DNA from: Phaseolus vulgaris
Lineage: Eukaryota > Streptophyta > Magnoliopsida > Fabales > Fabaceae
DNA: 64,000 nucleotides
Direction: 5' to 3'
Assembly: GCF_000499845.2 (NCBI RefSeq)
Contig: NC_023756.2
Coordinates: 30,839,895 to 30,903,894 of the forward strand
Positions 20,757 through 30,384 of the stretch are shown here, piece after piece. The notes under the pieces are model-generated. The model was not told the origin of the DNA and did not search any database. It worked only from the letters and a program-made list of their open reading frames with translations. The position numbers and the translations under genes are program-made. Position 1 is the stretch's first letter. Each line of letters starts with the position of its first letter.

Positions 20757-21460
20757 ATAAAGTTTTTAAGTCCTCATCACCATCTGGCGATCGGAGGCAC
20801 AAGTATAAAGTTTTAAAGTCCTCATCGCCATCTGGCGATCGGAGGCACAAGTATAAAGTTTTTAAGTCCTCATCAGCATCTGGCGATCGGAGGCACCAGT
20901 ATATAGTTTTAAGTCATCATCGCCATCTGGCGATCGGAGGCACCAGTATATAGTTTTAAGTCCTCGTCGCCATCGTGTGATCGGAGGCATCAGAACAAAG
21001 TTTAAAGTCCTCAACGCCCTCATGCGCTTCGAGGCAACACAAAAAAAATTAAAAAGTCCTCCTCGCCTTGAGCGGGTGCAGGCGAGAAAAGATTAAAAAA
21101 CACCTCATCGCCTTGAGCGAATGCAGGCAAGAATAGATTGCAAGACCTCTTTGCGTACGCAAATTGAGGCAAGTTTGAAAGTCCTCAGTGCATCCAGGGG
21201 AGGAGGAGATGTAACCCTTGGGCAAGTTCAAGCATAAGAAAAAGTCCTTCTCACCCTCAAGTGAGTTCAGGCAAGATGAAACTGCAAAGTCAGGGGTGTT
21301 AATGATCTTAAGTATGGGAAAGGAAGGTTCATGGAAAACGCCTTTTCCCTTGAGTGAAACATCAATATTGACCTAGTAAGACCAGTTAAAACTTCCATGC
21401 TTGCGGGCGTTGTGAAGGTAGATAAAATCCTTCTCGTCTTAAACGAGTTCAGGTACGGTG
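20757..21460 (+). repeat. Array of inverted repeats, about 47-bp period, changing arms
   Basis: Units begin TCCTC at 20771, 20819, 20867, 20914, 20961, 21008 and 21057 (steps 47-49), then continue less regularly to 21430. Most share an outer CCTC...GAGG pair. The inner arms differ but match: ATCGCCA/TGGCGAT (20824-20839), AACGC/GCGCTT (21013-21029, one bulge), CTCGCCT/AGGCGAG (21062-21086), TTTGCGTACGCAAA (21150-21163, perfect palindrome), CTCAC/GTGAG (21250-21265), CTCGT/ACGAG (21433-21447). The region has no reading frame. Tandem repeats in 3' UTRs of such elements are known. Covarying arms are what I see here in addition. Confidence 0.85.
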
Positions 21461-21481
21461 TGAAGGGTGGAAGAAGTTAAA

Positions 21482-21735
21482 GGATGGGTGGGGAAGGTTC
21501 GTAGAGCACACCTCACCATCCAGGTCATTGTTCTAAATCTCAGGGAGGTAGGGAAGGATCCGAAAGGCGGCTCTACCCCTAGAAGAGGGACAATGATCAA
21601 GTTATCTCAGGTTAAAGACTCAGAGAAGGTAGAGGGAGATCCGTAAAGGGTACCTCTCCTTCTCAGATGAGTGGAGGAAAGTAAAGGTTGAAAGCTCTTG
21701 GAGGTAGAGGGAGATCCGAAAGGCAGCTCTCCTCC
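21482..21735 (+). repeat. Second family of four inverted repeats with a bulge
   Basis: Four stems are visible: 21482-21521, 21542-21580, 21623-21664 and 21700-21735. The third pairs GAGAAGGTAGAGG with CCTCTCCTTCTC, leaving only one T unpaired. The fourth pairs GGAGGTAGAG with CTCTCCTCC, also leaving one T. The first pairs GGATGGGTGGGG with CCTCACCATCC with one G bulged. The second is weaker. Loops of the last three share a GATCCG(A/T)AA core. Confidence 0.75.
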
Positions 21736-22240
21736 CAGTTGAGCAAAGATGAAGTTATAAGGTAGCTTTGCAGAGAACGCTTTTTAGTTAAAAGGAAAAT
21801 GACATTGCCGAAAGACTGTGGCTTTGAGATTGAGATAGTAAGAAGATTACATGGCAAGAACTAGATCAACGAAGTTTTAGGCGATGACATAGAAATACAC
21901 ATGTCACTTGGCAGATCAGGCAAGCGATATTTCAGATACTAAGATTGACCTACGCCTACTGCCCAGTAACTGATTTCGCGTTAAATGTTATTGCTATAGA
22001 CTAACAGTTTGTTCAGGTTAAGTTGATTTCCAGAGAATTAAGCATCAGTTTGTGCTAAGTTAATTGGGCTAAGCAAAAAGTAGCCTGTTACATCAGATGA
22101 TCGCACAACAATAAAGATAGAGCCATATGTATATATATATATCAAAGCAGTTTGAACAGAATGAAAGCTATTACAGATAAATCAAAAGTTAAATACAAGA
22201 GTTTTCAAGATGATAAGATTTAAGTGGCAGATGAAAACAG
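21736..22240 (+). other. Gene-free part of the Tat-like element
   Basis: No ORF. A TA microsatellite lies at 22128-22141. It may be the 3' untranslated part of the antisense gene, whose stop is at 22241. Confidence 0.4.
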
Positions 22241-24658
22241 TTAAGCTGAAGGCACGATCTTGCCATCCACCACTTCATTGTAAACGGAGAATTTGGAGAG
22301 GTCCAGGTCAGGATATTCGCAGGCAATCTGCTCCAAAGTAGCACCAAAACCTGAAGTGAGAACATGCGTGGCGCTGAGATTAAGTTCCTCAATCTTCTTC
22401 TTCAGCCCACTGTTCTCCTCGCGCATCAGGGCAAGCTCTGTTGTAGACTTGCTCAGCTCTTCAGCTTTTCGATCTCTTTCTGCCTCGACCCCAATTGACT
22501 TAGCCTCAAGCTTAGCCACTTGGGCCTTGTTTGCCGCAAGAGCCCCCTCCAACTCAGCTATTTTCACCTTCTGAGGCACGAGCTTGCCTTCCAGTTCAAT
22601 AATCTCTGCAAGTTTGGCATTAAGCTTTTGGCGCAGGTCAGCGTTGTTGTTGTGCTCACTTCGCAGCTCGTCTTTAAGGGCATTCTCCACCCGCGAGAAC
22701 TCAAGTCCTACCATCATCATGTCACAGTTAAGTTTGTGGACCTGGGCCCTCGCGGTGCTGGCCTCTTCCCGTTGGATGCGGTTGTCAAGTTCATATTTGC
22801 TCATGGAGTCCTTTAGAGCCTCACCAACCATCTTGGAAAGGCGTTTCTCCACGCTCTCAGCTGTTATGACGCTGAGGTGAGCAGCGTAAGCCTTCAAGGC
22901 TTCTTTGAGAGGGGCTGGAAGAGCTGGAGCTGGAGGAGGCGTTGAAGGTTGATTTTCACCACCACCCTCACAAGATTGGATAATGAGGGGAGCTTCGTGG
23001 TGCGGTGGTGAGATGGGTGGCTCCGCCGCTACAGGTTGGGGGGAAGATTGTGTGTCAGCAATCTGTTCTTGTGTAGCTCCAGTAGCTGAGGCATTTGAAG
23101 GGAGAGCATCCCCAGCAGACTCGAAGGGTGTGGAGGCGCTGGGGGGTTCTCGGTGTAGTTGGGGCTGGTGCCTTCAGCTGCTGGTGGCTCAGCTACAGTC
23201 GCCCTTTTTCTCTTGCAGATTAGCCCGTCTTCAGTGCTTTCGTCTTCCTCCTAATCTGACACCACTCTGGGGGTCTTCCTCTTAAACCTTTTTGGTGGCA
23301 GCTTCTTTTGCTCAGGGGCAGGAAGAGCGATAGGAGGGGATGGGCCAACCTGTGGAGATCTGCCTTGGGTAGCAGCGGCTTCTGCGGCAGAGTTGGGAAT
23401 GGTTTAGGAGCCCGCCGCCAGATTATGAAGCTTGGCTATTGAGCGCAGTCTCGCCATATGCTCCTTTCCCAACATTGTATCTGCATAAAGAAATCAATGA
23501 GCACAAACCAGTCTAGTTCAAGCAGTTGATGATGCACAGGAAAATAAGCAGTGTGAACTAATGCATGAGTTAACCAGTCAAGACTACATGCAGATCAGAA
23601 TGACACAAGCAACATTAATAAAAGATAGAGTGATGCGAACTCAGGGAAAGGGAAACTTGGAGATGAGGGGAAGACAAACCTATATGAAAGTCTAGTTGAC
23701 TTTCATGGAATTCGTAGGCGATGATGGAAAAGGTGGCCAGGGTTATGTTGGAGGAGGCAACTCCTTTCCAGAAGTTGCATAGATCCTTGTCGAGCTCCCC
23801 CATCTTTTCTGGACTTCTAGCCCTCCTGAAGTTGTCCTTAGACTCCTTCTTTCCCTTATTCACCCAGTACAAGGGAAATCCGTCGAGGAGGGTGGGGTCT
23901 TTGTCGTTGCAGCAAACACGCACAAATTTGCCTTTCCAGTCCTTGTAGGATTGCTGGAAGATGGAGAGGATGGACCTCCCAACAATCCCGTTAAGGCTAA
24001 CCCATAGACGATCACCTGGGTTCTTGGCCTCGAACAAGAAGAGGAACACGTCCACGGAGGCTGAGTGCCCCAGGTGCGCGCAAACGATCTGGTACGCCCT
24101 GATGAATGCCCAGCTGTTGGGATGTAGCTGGGCGGGGGCTATGTCGAGCTCGGTCAAGAGCTCCCTCTCGAAGTGAGTGAAGGGGAAGCGGAGCTTGACC
24201 TTCTTGAACATGGTAGCATAGACGAAGCAAAAGGGTTCACCATTGTTCCCCTGGTCGTCGGTGCAGATGGGCTCCCCAGGGGGACAAGGACGAACGATCA
24301 CCTTGTAATCTTGCTCCTTGCTAAAGGAAAGATGAGCTTTATCACCTTTCTTGAGACGAAGGACGTTAATGTCAGTGTTGATGGAAGAGGTCTCACCCAG
24401 CAAAGCTGAAGTGGCCCAAGGGTACAGTTGTTCGTAATCAGAAGGGGGTCTCACAACTGCGCTGGTTTGAGGTGGGGTTGGTTGCGGTTGGTTGGGTCGA
24501 GAGGATGCGGGTCTCTCGTCTTGGCTCGAAGGGACACTGGGATCCCTTGGTGAATTGCGAGAAGAGGAGGGGTTCCGCGAAGGGATGACCTTATGAGTTT
24601 TTGGTAGAGGGTTTCGAGAAGATGGAGGAAGGTTTGGAGTGATTTTGGTGCGAGCCAT
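22241..24658 (-). pseudogene. Antisense spliced ORF (putative gypsy-type transposon protein), broken
   Basis: Minus-strand exon 1 starts at MARTK (24658) and carries a Ser/Pro-rich N-terminus, then FTHFERELLTELDIAPAQL and AFIRAYQIVCAHLG, the core of the family annotated as putative gypsy type transposon (Transposase_28). A donor AG|GTTTGT after 23680 and an acceptor TTTATGCAG|AT before 23480 suggest a 199-bp intron. Exon 2 continues MLGKEHMARLRSIAKLHNLAAG and then hits TAA near 23404. A further stop follows near 23251. The C-terminal part (22897-22241) is a long coiled coil (ELEGKLVPQKVKIAELEG). The function of this protein is unknown. Its antisense placement is typical of Tat elements. Confidence 0.7.
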
Positions 24659-25213
24659 CAGAAGAACTGCAAAGAATATGAAAAAGGGAAGAGATGAGGG
24701 TTCATAAACAGAATGACTTGATTGAAAAGAAGAAAACGGAACGAACAAGGGGGGCTCGCAGAGAGAAAACTATAAAACCTAAACGCAAAAAAAGGTAAAG
24801 CAAAGAACAAAACAGCCCACAACGTATGCTCCAGACAGTTAATGGATGATGCAAACCGATTAAAATGCAACAAATGTCAGTGGGAGAGATAAAAATTTAT
24901 CTTTTGATGATCAAAGGTGTGTTGAGCAAGATGATGATCGAGGGAGACGAAGCGTTTGCTAAAGTGTTTCGAGAGTTTGGAGTGAAGAAGAAGATAATGA
25001 AACAGTGAAGTGGCGCGAGTGTTTTAAGAGTTTTGAACGTTGCAAGAAGCGCAAACGACAACAAACGACAGTCGTTGATAAGTCCACGCGTCGTTTGATT
25101 AAAGGGGGTTGGCTAAAGGTCGAAAAAGTGAAATAGTACTGATGTAAGTATGCAAAGCCATGTAGATCACCGAGAATACGACTTCTTAGTCTTTTCGCTG
25201 GACAAGTCCAAGC
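24659..25213. other. Upstream region of the antisense ORF
   Basis: Non-coding. On the minus strand it would hold the promoter and leader of the antisense ORF. No clear TATA box was identified. Confidence 0.35.
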
Positions 25214-25229
25214 TTAAGACTGGGGGGCT
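25214..25229 (+). other. Polypurine tract of the Tat-like element
   Basis: TTAAGACTGGGGGGCT directly precedes the TG of the 3' LTR at 25230, as required for plus-strand priming. Confidence 0.8.
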
Positions 25230-26233
25230 TGTGTACCGGCCAGTTCATCGGGTATGATGACGTGGCATTAGGCAATCATGTGGAGCGTGCTTAGCGGGAC
25301 ACGTGGTCGAGAGAAAGGTGTGTAGTCGAGAAAGATGACACAATCGCCATTCGTTGAAGCGGCGTTCTCCAATGCGCATAGTCGGTGGTCGCCAGAGTTG
25401 TATAACATCACCGTATTTGGAGAACAGAAGATCAGGTGGTCAGGAATTGCCACAAGAGTCACATCGCCGGATTTCCCAGTAAACTTAGTTGAAATTGTTG
25501 GAGGTTCAGGCAAGTAAGTTCAGGCGCGTAAGTTCAGTAAAGATGTTTGTTACCTCAGCATAAAGCATGGAGGTTAAGAGACAAAGTGACCATGTCTCAG
25601 CACGAGCAGTGAGTTGGAGGAAACAGCTTGCTCATCGATGACGGGATTCCCAGAGTGGACATTCGTCGATGGCGAGGTTTACTTAGCTAGAACATGCATG
25701 GCGTGCCAGTGAGGAAGGTGGCACCTGTGACAAGCGATATCACAGGGATGATGTACTTTGTTGCATCCGATACTCGCTTTGTCGGGTGGCGTTCCAGAGT
25801 GTGTTACGTGCTAGGTTACACCTTGAATAGGAGACTTAGCCGCGTAACGGGATACAAGGAAATGGCGCTTAAGTTACTTCAGCCCAGATAGTGACACGTG
25901 TAGAGTTGGATGCAAGCCACGTGTCCAAAGGTGTAACCGTCTGGAGAGAGAAAATGCCCAAGTATAAGAGGTAAACTTAACAAAATTTGAGGGAGGTACG
26001 TTCATTACGACTCATTTTTCTTGTTGAGAACACTTGAGCACGATTCTACAGCATCTAGTTTCCTCTCAGTTTTTGGGTGTTCCTGTTGCTGACTTTAGCG
26101 TCGGAGCGCCACCGGCCGCAGCGGCGCCATATTGTGATCTGTAGCCTGGACTTGAAGCGCACGTGGTGTTAAAGCTGGTGAGGAAAGATCGTGACGAGGC
26201 ATCGTTCTTGCGCTTGGTCAACCGGCAGGATCA
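25230..26233 (+). repeat. 3' LTR of the Tat-like element
   Basis: Starts TGTGTACCGGCC, ends AGGATCA, 1004 bp, aligned along its length with 17326-18337. It is followed by ACTCC, the near-copy of the left flank ACTCT. Confidence 0.9.
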
Positions 26234-26238
26234 ACTCC

Positions 26239-26724
26239 CAATCTCAAAGAGAAGAATTAGCCACTCACGTTGGGCATTACAAGCATAGTAAGCAAGAAAA
26301 GAAGATCGAGGATGTTTCTCCTTGACGACTGCCTCCTCTAGGGTTTTCTATCTTTCTATTCTCCTAAATGATGTCTAGGGTTGTCTCACGCCTTCTATTT
26401 AACCTAGTTGAGTTTGGGCTAAGTGACATCTCGCCTAAGCGAGTTATTACTTGGTTGGGCGAGTTTGACGAGAAAATGTCCAGCTTCACTAGAGTGAACT
26501 CACTTGGGCGAGCCTTGGAGAGTTCCACTACTGTGATCTTGCTTGATTGTGTTTTGAGCGAGTTTCTAATGTTCAAACTTTCCATTTTCCTCTTGTGCAT
26601 TCTCCTTTAGCCCTTTCATCTCAATTTTTCCCTACACTCCTGAAATTTACACAAATTTATCTCCATATACTATTTTTCCAAAAACTTATTATCTCCATAT
26701 AACACGCCATAATTTACATATAAC
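26239..26724 (-). repeat. Athila-like LTR, distal part
   Basis: Continues the LTR broken at 17325. It contains CTCGCCTAAGCGAG and GGGCGAG motifs (26410-26520). The right boundary, where the Tekay-like LTR begins, is estimated and not proven. Confidence 0.4.
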
Positions 26725-28103
26725 TATTACAGTAAAGGTTATACCCGTTTCTATACCAACTTGGAGTTTTTCAAAACATTCCTAATACATGATTAGGATT
26801 TATAGAAATACAAATATTTACATATCCATAGCTCAAAATAAAACTCTGAAACCTCTAAGGCTCTCCTACACCTGTATGGTCATCTGCCCGTGTACATAGT
26901 ACAGTCATCGTAGTTCAAACACAACACGAAAAGAAAGGGTAAGCTAGTGCAAAGAAAATCCTTAACATAATTCATGGAAATATAACCAATTTAGACTAAT
27001 AATTTATAAACATTTCTTTAAATAATTTCATGTAAAATTTCAATACCAATTTCATTATTCATATAGACCACACATGGATCTATTTTCAATCATAATCATT
27101 GGATTTCATTTCAATCCCACTTCGTCTTCCGGAAGACTCATTAAGTATGCCCCTACCAGAGACAAACACCTGACCCAAAGATTACCAGCGAATCCAATAG
27201 AAAGGATCAGGGTAAGTTCAAACATCCAATACCGAGTGTCTACAGTGGGACTCGGTGTGTATGAACTCCCTCTTAGCTTCTCACCACCTAATATCTTAGT
27301 CTACATGACATAGATCATTAGTGAAGCCAAAGATCTCCGTTAAACATAGGCTTTTCATACTTAACGTACCATCAAACAACAACTCATACATTATCCCAAA
27401 TGTATGACATCAATTTCATACAATTTACATCATTCGTATATAATACATATCATTCAATCACATAACATTTAAAAATTCATATCATTTCAGAACTTTTCCA
27501 ACGTCAAAAACAATATTTCACTCTCAAACTATCAAAATATAATATTTATAAAGTTTAAATAATATATAAACAAACACACAATATATAAACAAATAACACT
27601 CCTGCAAGAGAGATTCAATATTGGGACCACGTCCCTTCCGCATTCAGATCTTATATCCTAGGGTGCTATAAAAAAATTAAATTTAGCTTCCCTTACCTCA
27701 ATTGCTTGTTTTCCAAGCAACTTCTAAAATTTTATTCCCCAGAGTCTGGATAAACTTCAAGATTTACGGGCCTAAAGCAAGTTATCCAAACAGAACAAAA
27801 ATTCAGTATATAGTAGAATAAGTTGTGAGGATTAAACTTCTCAACTGACTCCACCAAGATTGATGATTAAATCCTAAGGAAAAATAGAGAACAAAGGAAC
27901 TTTAGAGCAAAAATGAACTTACTCTGTTTGAAAATCTGATTGGGTAGAAATGTTCCTTAACTCCTCAGCTACAGCGTGGTACTATCAGATTCTAAAATAG
28001 ATGAGGTATGGAGTGAGAAATTAAGAGAGAAGATAGAAGGGAGATATGGAGGGAGAAAAAACAAAGAAAGAGAATGGTGCGTGACATTGGAGGCTAAGGT
28101 TTT
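26725..28103 (-). repeat. Tekay-like LTR, main part of the left copy
   Basis: Begins TATTACAGTAAAGG (probably TGTTACAG originally) and runs to the CRM insertion site. The last part is at 43606-43641, ending GCTGTTACA. Homology with 45537-46311 starts at 27361. Confidence 0.6.
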
Positions 28104-29136
28104 TGATGGAGATCAAGCTCAAGAGGACATGGAGGCCAATCAACAACATCAAGAAGAGGTAGAGGCACAAATGGAGGACGCCCATGGAGGTCAAAGCCCA
28201 CCTCAAAGGCTTACAAGAAGCATGTTCAAAGATTTAGGAGCTAGGGGACATTTATTTTCTCTTTTTGTAATTTCTTTGGTTGAAGGTGCTTAGAGGGAAA
28301 CATTAGAAACCTCTTTTGTTATAGCATCTTTTAGGCTTTAGTTAGGAGCTTTAGGAGGGGGGTTGCATTAGTAGATAGGTGTAGGAGTAGAATAGGAGGT
28401 GCCAAAGTGAAGGAAGAGGTCACACCTTCCTCATGCCTGTTAAATAGGCGCCGGTTCTAGAATGATTTAGGGGGGAAATTTGAAATTTTTTAGCTTGCAT
28501 TTCAGCACCTTAGGCTATAAATAGAGGTGCTTCCTTTGCAAATTTCATATTTGAATTTTAGAGAAAAGAAACTATACTCAAATTTTGAGTGATCATTGGA
28601 GAGCTTTTGAGCCTTCTTCTCTAGTCTCATCTTGAAGGATCCATGGTGTCCTCAAGTGGCGGCAGCACACTCATCTAGGAGCAACCATCCTTCTAGTGGC
28701 GTGATCATCCAACCATACATCCATCTTCATGAGCACTCTGTTCTCCTTCCTTTCTTCTTTTGTTATTTCCTTGTCTTAGCTTGTTTCCTTGTTGAATTTG
28801 GTTCGGCAGTTCAGCTTTAGTTTGTATTGCTTCGGTTCTTTCATTATGCCTTGCTGTTCTTCATCTTTCTTCTTCATTTTCTAGCTTTTTGTTCGGTTCA
28901 ATTTAATTTCCAGCATTCAAATTCAGTTTGCTTAGCTTTTGTGCCTTTTTTGTTCGGTTCAATTTGACAATAATTGGATCTTCTATTTGAGTTTTTGTTT
29001 TGGCACTAGTTTTGGTGAGTTCTTGTTCATAGAACCTTGATCCATTTCTATGATAAAGTGCCTAGCTCTTAACCAACTCAAGATGATTCCTAAGAATGTC
29101 AAGAATCATTCTAATTGTGCTAGTGGAATCACATCA
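28104..29136 (+). repeat. 5' LTR of the outer CRM-like element
   Basis: Starts TGATGGAGATCAAG, ends GGAATCACATCA, 1033 bp. Scattered substitutions against the 3' LTR (for example GCCAATC versus GCTAATC near 28135, and CTTACAAG versus CTTAGAAG near 28210) place its insertion earlier than the nested copy. Confidence 0.9.
28516..28523 (+). promoter_or_regulatory. TATA box of the outer element's 5' LTR
   Basis: TATAAATA in GGCTATAAATAGAGGTGC, about 410 bp into the LTR. It is conserved in all CRM-like LTRs here. Confidence 0.75.
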
Positions 29137-29138
29137 TG

Positions 29139-29150
29139 TGGTATCATGAG
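29139..29150 (+). other. Primer-binding site, initiator Met tRNA type
   Basis: TGGTATCATGAG lies two bases after the LTR and resembles TGGTATCAGAGC, the complement of the initiator-methionine tRNA 3' end. Confidence 0.75.
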
Positions 29151-30384
29151 TTTAGGTGTGTTCTTGTTTAATTTTTGAGTTGTGTAGCACTTTATTTCAA
29201 GAGCTCTTTTAATTTCTTGCAATTTAAGTTTCTGTTTTAGGCTTATTTTGAGTTTACTTGCTGTTTTAATTATTTTGCCTATCATATGTTTGAGTATTTT
29301 CCTTTTTGAATCATGTCAAGTTTTGTCTTAGTCATGTTATTCCATAATTGTCATTACTTCTAGTAGTACTTTTATTGTTTTTGATTGTTTCTTGCTTTAG
29401 TGTCATATAATTTTCTGAATTGATATTGATCCTTTGTTCATTTTTCTTTTTAGAATTGAGTTCATACTTGTATTCTAGACCTATACAAGTTCCAATACAT
29501 CATTTTCCATTATGTCTTTGCTAGTTCATAATTCTGTTTTTTATTCCTATTAGGATTCCTCTGTTTCTAAAAAAAAAAGTGCTTACTCTTTTTCCTTATT
29601 TCAATTGATTTACTCACTGGAAAATTCTGAAATTCTGGATTTGTGATATTCAAAGTGTTAGAAAAAAGTAGAAAAAAGAATCATTCAAAAATTCAAAGTA
29701 CACAAAAAATTATAAATAAAATAAGAAAAGTGTACAATTCTGCCGAAAAGAATACGGTAATCTGGCAGCGATTTTAAAACATTTATCTCAATTAATTGGC
29801 TTACTGTTTTTAATTGATTCCAGTGCCATTATTGAGTTAACATCTTGAAGTTTCTGTGGTTTAAATTTCATAATCCAGTTCGCTCTACATCATTCCAGTT
29901 AAATCAGTGAATATCAAGTACAGTTTGCTTTTAAAAAAAAAAATTTCCAGTAGCTAATTTTTTTGTTTTCTTCATCTACTCTTGTGCTTTTCTTTAAGTA
30001 TTCTGTTGTGTGCCTACTTTCTCATTGAGTTCTTTATTTTCTTGATTGTCTTTCATTCCTTACTCTTTGAGTTTGTCTTACATATAGTTTTTCCTTTTGC
30101 AATTACCTTTCTTTGCTTATACTTTTTCTTGTTTGTCTTTATTGTTTCATAGGTTTTGTGGTGGTTGCCTTTGAGATTGGTGTGCTTGCTTTGACATCTT
30201 TCATTTGAGGATTCCAAGGCCTCAATATCAGATTGGTGCAAGGACATTATTTCTTTGAGAGTGACCTCTTTTTTCTGCCTCTTTTCACTTCGGCATTCTT
30301 GCTGGCCACACTCACTGTTTTTGCTAATTTTTGTTTCTTAACTTGTTTGCTGTTTTTGTGTGTTTGCTGTTTTTTATTTCCAAA
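29151..30384 (+). other. 5' leader of the outer CRM-like element
   Basis: T-rich, about 1.2 kb, no ORF of note. The equivalent leader of the nested copy is 37949-39279 in reverse. Confidence 0.6.

Larger units (their letters stand above)
17326..26233 (+). mobile_element. Tat-like Gypsy element with two LTRs, most of pol deleted
   Basis: The 5' LTR (17326-18337) and 3' LTR (25230-26233) are similar throughout, with a 4-of-5 target duplication, ACTCT at 17321-17325 and ACTCC at 26234-26238. Between them lie PBS, gag, a short integrase C-terminus, a non-coding region rich in inverted repeats, a spliced antisense ORF and a polypurine tract. Protease, RT, RNase H and the integrase core are missing, so the element could only have moved with help. 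Extra antisense ORFs downstream of pol are a known trait of Tat-lineage elements. Confidence 0.85.
6430..26724 (-). mobile_element. Athila-like Gypsy element skeleton, heavily interrupted
   Basis: On the minus strand the order is LTR (26724-26239, resumed 17325-16707), PBS (16700-16681), gag (16426-15918, resumed 14937-14122), protease (13860-13440) with tail, then an env-like ORF (8690-8008, resumed 7118-6430). RT, RNase H and integrase are not found anywhere between protease and the env-like ORF. At least six later elements lie inside it, most bounded by target-site duplications, so this is one of the oldest layers of the region. Treating all parts as one element is inference from consistent order and orientation. 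Both outer boundaries are uncertain. Confidence 0.6.

Noticed and set aside
20757..21460. CRISPR array
   Set aside because: Regular 47-48-bp units with partly conserved ends could suggest it superficially, but this is plant nuclear DNA inside a retrotransposon. The units are diverged inverted repeats without invariant repeats or unique spacers.
23615..24748. Using the upstream ATG at 24748 for the antisense ORF
   Set aside because: The extra 30 residues are hydrophobic, UTR-like translation. Relatives remembered from this family begin near the MARTK methionine at 24658, and the 3' extension past 23680 reads into the likely intron.
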